Assembly (NCBI GenBank): GCA_963727845.1
Contig: CAVSHI010000002.1
Location: 744,001 to 808,000, forward strand
Length of the DNA stretch: 64,000 nt
Direction: 5' to 3'
Source: JBEKTW01 sp963727845
GTDB lineage: Bacteria > Bacteroidota > Ignavibacteria > UBA10030 > SZUA-254
This document shows, one piece after another, positions 7,253 through 16,357 of the stretch (the stretch's first letter is position 1; every line of letters starts with the position of its first letter). The notes under the pieces are model-generated. The model did not search any database. It had not been told where the DNA came from and saw only the letters and a program-made list of their open reading frames with translations. The translations under genes and the position numbers were made by a program.

Positions 7253-9858
7253 GTGAAAAACTCTAACCACAACGAACATCCGGCCGGACATCTTTACCTT
7301 CTCATTTTCATCATCCTTGCCCTGGGCATCGTCACTTCAGGCCGCTTTGCCTACCTCAACTATGAAAAGAAGTATCGCAATCAAGTGCAACAGCAGCTTT
7401 CTGCCGTTGCAGAGTTGAAAGTAGATCAATTAGCGCTGTGGCGCGGGGAACGATTGGGGGATGCAAATGTATTTTACAAAAATCCCGTCTTCTCCGGACT
7501 GGTCAAGCGCGTTTTTCAAAATCCAAACGACCTTACTGCGAAGGGAAAAATTCAAGTCTGGATAGAGCAAGTTCAAACAATGTATCAGTACAACCGGATA
7601 TATCTCGACGATCTCCAGGGAGTTGAACGGATATCTGTTCCCGACGCTAGAATTCATCCATCGTTCGTCGTGTCTCTGTGCTCTGCCGAAGTGCTTAAGA
7701 GCCGGAGAGTTGCATTTCAGGATTTCTACCGCGATGAGAACGACGAGAAGGTGTACCTGGCCATCTGCATTCCCATTATCGATGAGTACGATAGCAGCGA
7801 AGCGCTCGGCACGCTTGTGATGCGAATGGATCCGACGCAGTACTTGTACCCGATGTTAGAGAAATGGCCAACGCCCAGCCGGACGTCCGAAACGCTGATC
7901 ATCCGCCGCGATGGAAACGAAGCGCTGTTTCTGAACGACCTGAAATTCCGGAAGGATGCGGCATTGAATCTGCGAATTCCATTGGAAAGGAAAGATGTTC
8001 TTGCAACGAAAGCTGCCTTAGGTATAGAAGGTGTCGTGGAAGGCATAGACTATCGTACAGTACAAGTTATTGGCGATGTGCGCGCTGTGCCGAACTCGCC
8101 GTGGTTTCTGGTTGCCCGTATGGATATCGAAGAGGTATACGCACCTATGAAGGAAGGATTGTGGATAGTGGTCCTTCTTGCAGGCGGTTTCATCGCCATT
8201 GCGGGCGCGGGGGTAGGTTTTATGTGGCGGCAGCAACGTAACCGTTTCTACCGGGAACATTACGAATCGGTGAAAGCGGTGCGGAAATCAGAGCTGCGCT
8301 ACCGTCGTCTCTTCGAAGCGGCGAGAGACGGCATTTTGATCCTCGACGCCGAAACCGGGATGGTCGTAGATGTGAATCTGTTCTTGATCGAATTGTTGGA
8401 ATTCTCGCGCGAACAATTCCTTGGGAAAAAGATCTGGGAGCTTGGGTTCTTCAAAGATATTGCCGCGAGTAAATTGAATTTCACGCAACTGCAGGAGAAA
8501 CACTTTATCCGTTACGAAAATTTGCCGCTGAAGACAGCCAAAGGGAGACTGATAAATGTGGAGTTCGTCAGCAACGTCTATGAGGTGGACCACAACAAAA
8601 TAATTCAGTGCAATATCAGAGACATCACCGAGCGCAAGCGGGCAGAGGCGGAGCTCGCTGCTGCGCATCGGCTTTACCAGGAGCTGTTCGAAAACGTCAA
8701 TGTCGGCATTCTCCGTTCCACGCCGGGGCCGGAAGGGACATTTGTCGATGTGAATCCGGCGATGGTCAGGCTGTTCGAGGCGGACAACCGTGAGCAGTTG
8801 ATGGCTCTTCAACCGAGCGATATCTATTGGGACGCGAGCCAGCGCAAGATCATCAGCGATGCCATCCTGGCCAACGGTTTTGCCAATGAAGAAATCAGGT
8901 ACAAAACCCTCAATGGGAAAATGATCTGGTGTCAAATAAATACGACTAGAAAAATCGACGCAAACGGCCAAGTGTATTTCGACTCCACAATTGAGAACAT
9001 CACCGAGCGAAAGCGGGCCGAGGAAGAAATTAGCAGATTGAATGAAGACCTGGAGCAGCGGGTGCATGAGCGCACAGCGCAGCTTGAGGCCTCGAATGAG
9101 GAACTGGAAGCCTTTTCATTCTCTGTGTCGCACGACCTCCGGACTCCGCTGAGGAGCATGGACGGTTTCAGCCAGGCCCTGCTCGAAGATTATGCGAATC
9201 TGATGGACAACCGTGGGAAAGATTATCTCCGGCGAATTCGGTCGGCGGCGCAGCGTATGTCCCGGCTCATCGAGGATATGTTGAAATTGTCGCGCGTGAC
9301 GCGGGATGAAATGAACATCCAGCCCGTGAACCTGAGCGACCTTGCTGCCGACATTGTCGAAGAATTCAAAAGGGATCAGCCCGGACGCTGCGTGGATGTC
9401 GTCATTGCTCGGGGAATTGCAGCACAGGGCGACGCAAGGCTCCTCTCAATGTGATGCAGAATCTCCTGGCAAACGCATGGAAGTTCACGTCCAAACATCC
9501 GAGTGCGAGAATCGAATTCGGGGTTGCCGGGGAGGATGGGAAATCCATTTATTTCGTCAGGGACAATGGCGCGGGCTTTGACATGAAATACTCAGACAAG
9601 CTGTTCGGAGTTTTTCAACGACTTCATGCCACGGCAGAATTTCCCGGAACGGGTGTGGGATTGGCAACTGTGAACCGCATTGTCCGCCGCCACGGTGGGT
9701 CGGTTTGGGCGGAAGGAGCAGTTGAAAAGGGCGCGACATTCTATTTCACTCTCCAGAACGTCATTCCCACCCGCCTCCCAAAGCTCGCCCACCGAAGGCG
9801 GGAGAGCGGCGGGCAGGCACGTTTTAAGTGGGAATCCAGTCTCTGGATTGAGGATTGA
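7253..9858 (+). CDS. Membrane sensor histidine kinase, extracytoplasmic sensor plus two PAS domains (frameshift near 9450)
   Basis: N-terminal membrane segment (about residues 13-35), an extracytoplasmic region of about 250 residues, and a second membrane segment (GLWIVVLLAGGFIAIAGAG, about 300-322). Two PAS domains follow, each closed by a DITERKRAE linker, then a coiled coil (LNEDLEQRVHERTAQLEA) and HisKA with the phospho-acceptor in FSVSHDLRTPLRS. The frame closes at TGA 9452-9454 just before the HATPase, which continues one frame over (MMQNLLANAWKFT, DNGAGFDMKY, GTGVGLATVNRIV). One missing base near 9448 explains this. Downstream of the HATPase the frame reads into a dispersed repeat (9759-9840), so the natural end may be near 9760. 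The input signal is unknown. Confidence 0.87.
9759..9840. repeat. Dispersed inverted repeat (dRS3-like), copy 1
   Basis: CGTCATTCCCAC at the left and GTGGGAATCCAGT at the right form an inverted pair enclosing a GC-rich middle. A shorter relative with the same ends and the same TTAAG before the right arm lies at 39816-39849. Here it is translated as the tail of the upstream kinase. Confidence 0.7.
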
Positions 9859-9881
9859 CGATTGAGTTTGTTTGAGATTTC

Positions 9882-9896
9882 TCCGCCAGAGGCGGA
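9882..9896. repeat. Short dispersed palindrome TCCGCCAGAGGCGGA
   Basis: A 15-base hairpin with a 3-base loop, repeated exactly at 16261-16275; a variant is at 6441-6459. All three copies sit in intergenic DNA of the signalling island. Confidence 0.75.
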
Positions 9897-9982
9897 TGCG
9901 CCTTTGGCGTAGGATTTAGGGCTTCAGATTTTAAGATCGAACATTCTTTTGTGTAATGTCGCTAAATAGAAAGGACACGTCC

Positions 9983-10429
9983 ATGCGTGACGGAATCATT
10001 TTACTTGTGGAAGATAATCCCGATGATGTTGACTTGACGCTCCGTGCGCTGCAGAAAAGCAATATCCTCAACAAAGTCGAAATTGCGGTGGATGGCACAC
10101 AAGCGCTCGATTATCTCTTCAATCAGGGGGCATACGCCGGCAAGGAAACCAACGACCTTCCTACGCTCATCCTGCTCGACCTGAAGTTGCCCAAGATCGA
10201 CGGACTCGAAGTCCTGCGTCGGATACGGGGCGACAAACGGACACAGCTCCTTCCCGTGGCAATTCTCACATCGTCGAGCGAGGAGAGAGACGTCGTCATG
10301 GGATACAAGCTGGGGGCGAATAGTTACGTACGCAAACCGGTCGACTTCAATCAATTTGCGGAGGCAGTCGCCCACTTAGGACTCTACTGGCTGTTGTTGA
10401 ACGAACCCTGCCCGCAAAAGGGGGATTGA
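9983..10429 (+). CDS. Single-domain response regulator, Rcp1/CheY-like
   Basis: A receiver of about 148 residues starting LLVEDNPDDVDLTLRAL, the typical Rcp1-type opening. The phospho-acceptor Asp is in LILLDLKLPKIDG, followed by Thr/Ser in ILTSSSEE and Lys in YVRKPVD. ATG 9983 is preferred over 9956 because AAAGGA lies 7-8 bases before it and the family begins here. It has no output domain and probably relays phosphate to or from a hybrid kinase. Its stop touches the beginning of the next gene, so the two are almost certainly cotranscribed. Confidence 0.9.
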   Translation: MRDGIILLVEDNPDDVDLTLRALQKSNILNKVEIAVDGTQALDYLFNQGAYAGKETNDLPTLILLDLKLPKIDGLEVLRRIRGDKRTQLLPVAILTSSSEERDVVMGYKLGANSYVRKPVDFNQFAEAVAHLGLYWLLLNEPCPQKGD

Positions 10430-10431
10430 AC

Positions 10432-13400
10432 GTGAAACAAGAACTCCGTGTACTCCTGATCGAAGATTCTGAAGACGACGCGCTGCTGCTCGTTCGTGAG
10501 ATTCAGCGTGCCGGGTACGACCCGCAATACGCTCGGGTTCAGAATAAAGAGGAGCTTCTTTCAGCATTCGGCCGGCAGAGCTGGGACATCGTCTTTGCGG
10601 ATTATTCCATGCCGGAGTTTTCCGGTGATGAAGCGCTGGAGCTTTTCAAAGAGCGGGGGATCGATATTCCTTTCATCTTCGTCTCAGGTGCGATGGGGGA
10701 AGATCGTGCCGTTGAGTGCATGAAGGCCGGCGCCCACGACTACTTCGTGAAGGGGAATTTGACTCGTCTGCAACCGGTAATTGAGCGTGAGCTCCGCGAA
10801 GCCAAAATACGATGGGAACGCAAGGAGGCCGGGGAGCAATTGCGCTACCAAGCCACCCTCTTGGCAAATGTGAGTGATGCCATCGTCGCCTCCGATTCCC
10901 ACTACCAGTTAACCGAGTGGAACGGGGGCGCTGAGTCTCTGTACGGTTGGAAGGCCGAAGAAGTCCTCGGGCGGAATGGGCTAGAAATACTGCACACCGA
11001 ATGGCCCGGGGCGGATGCGAAAGAGATGAGGCGCACGATAGCTGAGACAGGTCGCTGGCGGGGAGAGGCAACCCAGACTCGCAAGGATGGCGCACGGATT
11101 TTCGTCGAGTTGGCTACGATGGTGCTTCGCAATAAAAACGGCCAGATCACCGGCTATGTGAGTGTCATTCGCGACATCACCGAGCGTAAGCGCGCCGAAG
11201 AAGAGCTCGAACTGCTGAAACATTCCATTGATGGGCATTATGATGGCGGGTACTGGATGGACAGCGATAACAGGTTCATCTACGTCAATGAGGCCGGCTG
11301 CAAGGCTCTTGGATATAGGCGTGAGGAGTTGATCGGCATGACCGTGGATAAGGTCAACCCGAGGGCAACTGCTGGTGCAATGAAAAGTTTGTGGGAGCGA
11401 CTCAGAACAGGGGGATTCTCTTCCATGGAATCGGTGCATCGCCGGAAAGACGGAAGCGAATTCCCGGTTGAAATTGTTTCAACCTATGTGCGTTTCGGAG
11501 GTAAGGAATATAACTGTGGATTTGCTCGCGACATTACCGCTCGGAAGCACTTTGAAGAAGCTCTTGCTGAATCGAAAGCTCTCCTCTCCTCAATCATCGA
11601 CAGTACGCCGGATCTGATATGGTCTGTCGATGCCGACACATTTGCATTGTTGACGTTTAACAAAGGATTGGAAGATTTCTTCAATCGGGCAGGTATCCGG
11701 ATCAAAAAAGGCATCCTTCTCAAGGATATCCTTCCCGCAGAGTTAGTCAATAAATTGTCCGACTTGTATTCACGAACATTGAAAGAAGGCCTTCTGATCA
11801 CAGAGTATCAGACAACCATCGGCAACCGCGTACTCTGGATCCATCTGCAAGTGCTTTCGCGGGGAAACAAGCCGTATGCGATATCTGTTTTTGCCAGAGA
11901 CATCACCGAGCGTAAGCGGGCAGAGAGGGCGCTACGCATGTCGGAAGATAAATTTTCAAAAGTATTTCGCTCGAGTCCGGATGCAATTCTGGTTACGGAA
12001 TTGAAGCACGGAACAATCGAAGAAGTCAATACAAGCTTCGTGAAGCTCTCCGGATATTCTCGGGATGAGCTCATCGGGCATACGGTATTGGAGTTGAATT
12101 TGTATGAAGAGGCAAGCCGCCAGCAGTTTCTCGCCATGCTCTCGGAACATCACCTTATAAGGCATGTTGAATTTGGACTTAAGAATAGGGCAGGACAAGA
12201 GATACTTGTAGTGGCTTCAGCGGAATTGATTGAGATCGATGAAGTACCTCATGTCATTACTACCCTCCAGGATATTACCGCGCGCAAACGGACAGAAAAA
12301 GAACTAAGCGTGAATGAACAAAAGTACCGCAGTATCTTTGAGAATATCCAGGACGTATATTACGAGGCAACAATGGACGGGACACTCCTCGAAGTCAGCC
12401 CTTCCATTGAGATTGTGTCGAGAGGACAGTATCATAGGAATGATCTTATTGGAAAGTTGTTGTACGATTTCTATCCCGATGTCAGAGAACGACATGCTCT
12501 TGTATCAGCATTAAAGGAAAAAGGAAGTGTTACAGAATTCGAGGTAACGCTGAAAAACCGCGATGGTTCATTGATTCCATGTTCCGTTACTGCAAAGGTC
12601 CTGCTCAATGCTCAAGGCAATCCGGAGAAGATCATAGGCAACGTGCACGACATCAGCAGGCGCAAGCAAGCGGAGAAGGAAAACTCAACGCTTGCCTTTG
12701 CCCTGAGAAGCATCAATGAGTGTGTGAGCATCACTGATATGGACGACACCATTCTTTTTGTTAACGCGTCTTTCCTGGAGACGTATGGCTACAGTGAAAA
12801 TGAGCTCCTTGGAAAGAATATGAGTATCGTCCGTTCACCTAAGGACTCCCAGGACACGACGGGGAATATTCTTCCATCGACCGTGGCTGGAGGATGGCAC
12901 GGTGAGATGTGGAATCGAAGGAAGGATGGCACGGAATTTCCCATTTCCCTTTCTACAACGGCTGTCCGCGACAACCTTGGGCAGCCCATTGCTCTTATTG
13001 GGATCGCAATCGACATCGCCGAGCGGAAGCGCTCGGAAGAAGCGCTCCGCAAGTCCGAGGACCAGTACCGCACGCTTTTCGATGAATCGCTCAATGTAGT
13101 GTTTATCTCCACGCCGGACGGAAAACTGACGGAGATTAACCCTGCCGGGGTTAAACTGTTCGGTTACGGCTCGAAAGAAGAGATGCTCACTGCGGCTGTC
13201 GCGCAGGACTTGTTCATGAACCCGGACGATCGTAGACAATATCAGGCGTCAATCGATGAGAAGGGATTCGTGAAAGACTATGAAATTGAGTGCAAGACAA
13301 AAGACGGGAAGTTGCTTAACATCCTTGAGACTGCAAATGCCGTCCGCGACGCTTTCGGAAATGTGGTGGCATACCGGGGCATCATGCGCGATATTACTGT

Positions 13401-14583
13401 GCAGAAGCGTCTTGAGAAGGAATTCCTGAGAGCGCAGAGGATGGAAAGCATCGGAACCCTCGCCGGGGGGGTTGCACACGACCTGAATAATGTGCTGGCG
13501 CCCATAATGATGGCAGTTGAAATTCTCCAGGCGAAATTCTCCGACGAAGAGGGCAAACGTATTCTCGAAACGCTTGCGACGAGTACCAGGAGAGGGTCGG
13601 ACATTGTGAAACAAATCCTTGCATTTGGCCGCGGCATCGAGGGCCATCGCATCATCATCCAGCCAAAGCATGTCATCCGGGAAGTCGAGAAAATTTCTGC
13701 CGAAACATTCCCGAAGTCGATCCAGGTCAAGACGATTATCCCGAAAGATCTCTGGACGATTCTCGCAGACCCGACCCAATTCCATCAGGTGTTGTTGAAC
13801 GTGTGCGTCAACGCGAGGGATGCGATGCCGAGAGGGGGAACATTGACCATTGCGGCGGAGAATGTTAGCCTGGATGAGTACTTTTCCACGATGCATGCGC
13901 AAGCCAAGCCGGGACCTCATGTCGTCGTGACCATCACTGATACCGGGACGGGCATTCCCCCCGAAGTGCTTGAGCATATTTTCGACCCGTTCTTCACAAC
14001 AAAAGAAGTCGGGAAAGGCACCGGCCTTGGTCTCTCCACGGCGCTCGGGATCGTGAAAGCTCACGGCGGATTTATCGATGTCTACAGTGAGCCGGGCAGG
14101 GGAACATTCTTCAGGATCTACTTCCCGGCACAAATGGGTGAGCAAGGGGCGGCCAAAGAAACTGAGCGACCCGAACTTCCACGCGGAAAGGGCGAATTGA
14201 TCCTTGTCGTTGACGATGAGGCATCCATCCGTGAAATCGCAAGATTGACCCTTGAGGTAAACGGGTACCGGGTCGTCACTGCGAGCGACGGCGTCGAAGC
14301 AGTGTCGGTCTGCGCCCGGGATAAAGGCGAGATCGGGCTCATCCTCATCGACATGATGATGCCGGGGATGGATGGTCCAACGACGATCCGGGCTCTTCAG
14401 ATGATGAAAATAGGCGCAAAAATAGTCGGCACGAGCGGGCACACGGAGCGGGAAAGCATGAGTTCGGATTCGATCCCGGGAATGCAAGCATTCTTGCAAA
14501 AGCCGTATACGGCCGAGGCATTGCTGCACTTGCTGTACGATGTGCTCAATAACGAGCAACCTTCGGAAGGTAACAGAGTTTGA
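10432..14583 (+). CDS. Hybrid sensor kinase: receiver, seven PAS, HisKA, HATPase, receiver
   Basis: About 1384 residues, cytosolic, with no membrane segment. Order: an N-terminal receiver (LLIEDSEDDALLL; acceptor in IVFADYSMPEFSG), then seven PAS domains over about residues 130-990, mostly joined by DITERKRAE-type linkers. Next come HisKA with GGVAHDLNNVLAP (NtrB/HDLNN type), HATPase with NARDAMP, DTGTGIPPE and GTGLGLSTALGIV, and a C-terminal receiver (LILIDMMMPGMDG). This is a multi-input phosphorelay hub that could accept phosphate from, or pass it to, the single-domain regulators around it. GTG 10432 is favoured because AAAAGGGGG ends 7 bases upstream; TTG 10426 is also in frame. Its last residues and stop (EQPSEGNRV, TGA 14581-14583) are encoded by the first unit of repeat array 4, so the original C-terminus was altered. 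Confidence 0.92.
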   Translation: MKQELRVLLIEDSEDDALLLVREIQRAGYDPQYARVQNKEELLSAFGRQSWDIVFADYSMPEFSGDEALELFKERGIDIPFIFVSGAMGEDRAVECMKAGAHDYFVKGNLTRLQPVIERELREAKIRWERKEAGEQLRYQATLLANVSDAIVASDSHYQLTEWNGGAESLYGWKAEEVLGRNGLEILHTEWPGADAKEMRRTIAETGRWRGEATQTRKDGARIFVELATMVLRNKNGQITGYVSVIRDITERKRAEEELELLKHSIDGHYDGGYWMDSDNRFIYVNEAGCKALGYRREELIGMTVDKVNPRATAGAMKSLWERLRTGGFSSMESVHRRKDGSEFPVEIVSTYVRFGGKEYNCGFARDITARKHFEEALAESKALLSSIIDSTPDLIWSVDADTFALLTFNKGLEDFFNRAGIRIKKGILLKDILPAELVNKLSDLYSRTLKEGLLITEYQTTIGNRVLWIHLQVLSRGNKPYAISVFARDITERKRAERALRMSEDKFSKVFRSSPDAILVTELKHGTIEEVNTSFVKLSGYSRDELIGHTVLELNLYEEASRQQFLAMLSEHHLIRHVEFGLKNRAGQEILVVASAELIEIDEVPHVITTLQDITARKRTEKELSVNEQKYRSIFENIQDVYYEATMDGTLLEVSPSIEIVSRGQYHRNDLIGKLLYDFYPDVRERHALVSALKEKGSVTEFEVTLKNRDGSLIPCSVTAKVLLNAQGNPEKIIGNVHDISRRKQAEKENSTLAFALRSINECVSITDMDDTILFVNASFLETYGYSENELLGKNMSIVRSPKDSQDTTGNILPSTVAGGWHGEMWNRRKDGTEFPISLSTTAVRDNLGQPIALIGIAIDIAERKRSEEALRKSEDQYRTLFDESLNVVFISTPDGKLTEINPAGVKLFGYGSKEEMLTAAVAQDLFMNPDDRRQYQASIDEKGFVKDYEIECKTKDGKLLNILETANAVRDAFGNVVAYRGIMRDITVQKRLEKEFLRAQRMESIGTLAGGVAHDLNNVLAPIMMAVEILQAKFSDEEGKRILETLATSTRRGSDIVKQILAFGRGIEGHRIIIQPKHVIREVEKISAETFPKSIQVKTIIPKDLWTILADPTQFHQVLLNVCVNARDAMPRGGTLTIAAENVSLDEYFSTMHAQAKPGPHVVVTITDTGTGIPPEVLEHIFDPFFTTKEVGKGTGLGLSTALGIVKAHGGFIDVYSEPGRGTFFRIYFPAQMGEQGAAKETERPELPRGKGELILVVDDEASIREIARLTLEVNGYRVVTASDGVEAVSVCARDKGEIGLILIDMMMPGMDGPTTIRALQMMKIGAKIVGTSGHTERESMSSDSIPGMQAFLQKPYTAEALLHLLYDVLNNEQPSEGNRV

Positions 14584-15440
14584 GCCAGGCAACCTTCCGA
14601 AGGTATCAGCGCGGAAGGTCGCCAAGCCGAGCAACCTTCGGAAGGTATCAGAGTTTGAGCCAGGCAACCTTCCGAAGGTGTCTGCGCGGAAGGTTGTCAA
14701 GCTGAGCAACCTTCGGAAGGTATCAGAGCTTGAGCCAGGCAACCTTCCGAAGGTATCTGCGCGGAAGGTCGCCAAGCCGAGCAACCTTCGGAAGGTAACA
14801 GAGTTTGAGCCACGTAACCTTCCGAAGGTATCTGCGCGGAAGGTCGACAAGCCGAGCAACCTTCGGAAGGTAACAGAGTTTGAGCCAGGCAACCTTCCGA
14901 AGGTATCTGCGCGGAAGGTCGCCAAGCCGAGCAACCTTCGGAAGGTATCAGAGCTTGAGCCAGGCAACCTTCCGAAGGTGTCTGCGCGGAAGGTTGTCAA
15001 GCTGAGCAACCTTCGGAAGGTATCAGAGCTTGAGCCAGGCAACCTTCCGAAGGTATCTGCGCGGAAGGTCGCCAAGCCGAGCAACCTTCGGAAGGTAACA
15101 GAGTTTGAGCCACGTAACCTTCCGAAGGTGTCTGCGCGGAAGGTCGCCAAGCCGAGCAACCTTCGGAAGGTAACAGAGTTTGAGCCAGGCAACCTTCCGA
15201 AGGTATCTGCGCGGAAGGTCGCCAAGCCGAGCAACCTTCGGAAGGTAACAGAGTTTGAGCCACGTAACCTTCCGAAGGTATCTGCGCGGAAGGTCGCCAA
15301 GCCGAGCAACCTTCGGAAGGTATCAGAGTTTGAGCCAGGCAACCTTCCGAAGGTATCTGCGCGGAAGGTCGCCAAGCCGAGCAACCTTCGGAAGGTATCA
15401 GAGTTTGAGCCAGGCAACCTTCCGAAGGTATCTGCGCGGA
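14558..15440. repeat. REPIN-like array 4: twelve 75-bp units
   Basis: Twelve A-B palindrome pairs at a 75-bp period. The A-to-B loop is 20 bases as in the other arrays, but the B-to-next-A spacer is enlarged by 15 bases (TGCGCGGAAGGTCGCC-type, with its own GGAAGGT). Units differ by a few alternating substitutions (TATC/TAAC, TTTGAG/CTTGAG, CAGG/CACG), and two-unit patterns recur, which suggests growth by unequal exchange. Because 75 is divisible by three, both strands are open (307 codons plus, 722 codons minus), but the translations are pure repeat and I treat the block as non-coding. It separates the hybrid kinase from the next regulator. Confidence 0.95.
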
Positions 15441-15469
15441 CTAAGAGGGGTTTAGAAAGGTGAAAACAT

Positions 15470-16054
15470 ATGATCAGTGATTATTTAAAACTGGCCGACA
15501 AATTCATTCTCCGGAATGATTTCGATGCGGCGGAATATGAAGTCAACAAGGCCCTCAAGCTCGAGCCGGCAAATAGACTCGGGCTCGCGTATCTGGATCG
15601 TGTCCGGCATTTCCGTCTCGAGTATGAGGAAAAGAGAAAATCGGAGAAGAAGGCGCGCATCATCATCATCGACGACGAACCGGATTATGTCGGCATGCTG
15701 CAGCTATTGCTTTTAACTTCTGGATATGATGTGGCGAGCGCCTTCTCGCCGGAGGAGGCGATAAAAAAGCTCTCGTCATATACTCCCGACCTAATTCTGT
15801 GCGATATTCATTTCGACAATTCGGAGTTAGACGGTTTTTCCCTGTACGAGCACGTGCGCACAGTGCCGGCCCTCGCTGCCGTTCCATTCATCTTCATCAC
15901 GGGGGTGAAGGATGAACAGATTCATACTTCAAGCCTTGAACTCGGCGTGGACAGTTTTATCGTCAAGCCCTTCAGCAGCGATATGCTGCTGGCGGCGATA
16001 GAAGGGAAGATCAAAAGATTCGGTGATTTGAAAAAGACAGGCAAGAATGAATGA
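15470..16054 (+). CDS. TPR-like helix plus receiver-domain regulator
   Basis: 194 residues. Residues 1-60 look like one or two TPR helices (YLKLADKFILRNDFDAAEYE, then ALKLEPANRLGLAYL). A basic linker follows, then a receiver from about 63: IIIIDDEPDY, phospho-acceptor in LILCDIHFDNSELDG and Lys in SFIVKPFSS. It has no DNA-binding output, so it probably acts through protein contacts, possibly via the TPR part. Start ATG 15470 has GAAAGGTG upstream. It is separated from the hybrid kinase gene by the 0.9-kb repeat array. Confidence 0.85.
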   Translation: MISDYLKLADKFILRNDFDAAEYEVNKALKLEPANRLGLAYLDRVRHFRLEYEEKRKSEKKARIIIIDDEPDYVGMLQLLLLTSGYDVASAFSPEEAIKKLSSYTPDLILCDIHFDNSELDGFSLYEHVRTVPALAAVPFIFITGVKDEQIHTSSLELGVDSFIVKPFSSDMLLAAIEGKIKRFGDLKKTGKNE

Positions 16055-16357
16055 GTCTCAAATCAAATCATTCCTGTAGTGGACTTCAAGCCCGCGAGCC
16101 GATGTTCCGAAAAGCGGAACTCAGGCGGGGGGTGAGGTCAAACGGGATGGACGCGAGAGACCCCACCTCAGTCTTCCCCTAAGAGGGGAGGATGGTTGTT
16201 GGTACATTGTGGCAGAAGTCACAACATCCTCTCCCTTTAGAACCTGTCCTGAGTCCTTCGTCCGCCAGAGGCGGACTCAGCATAAACTCCGCGAAGGAAG
16301 AGGACTACAGGTGAGGTCCCATTTAAAATACTCAAATACTGCCGAGGAGAATTACTC
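16055..16357. other. Intergenic region with short hairpin repeats
   Basis: No credible gene. GGGGTGAGGTC near 16130 and CAGGTGAGGTCCC near 16310 look like two related ends of a repeat unit. TCCGCCAGAGGCGGA sits at 16261-16275, matching 9882-9896. GAGGAG at 16344-16349 is the ribosome-binding site of the next gene. Confidence 0.6.

Noticed and set aside
13249..15417. A 722-codon minus-strand open frame covering the 75-bp array and the kinase 3' end
   Set aside because: It is open because the repeat period is divisible by three and the unit is palindromic; the rest runs antisense to the HATPase and receiver of a well-supported kinase. No start signal or domain is visible.
14558..15440. CRISPR array
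   Set aside because: The intervals between palindromes are themselves conserved rather than unique spacers, the repeats alternate orientation, and no cas gene is present.
14540..15463. A 307-codon plus-strand frame consisting of NLRKV/NLPKV repeats
   Set aside because: Its translation is the DNA repeat read through. It starts inside the kinase gene and has no ribosome-binding site of its own. I treat it as a repeat array, though translation is not excluded.
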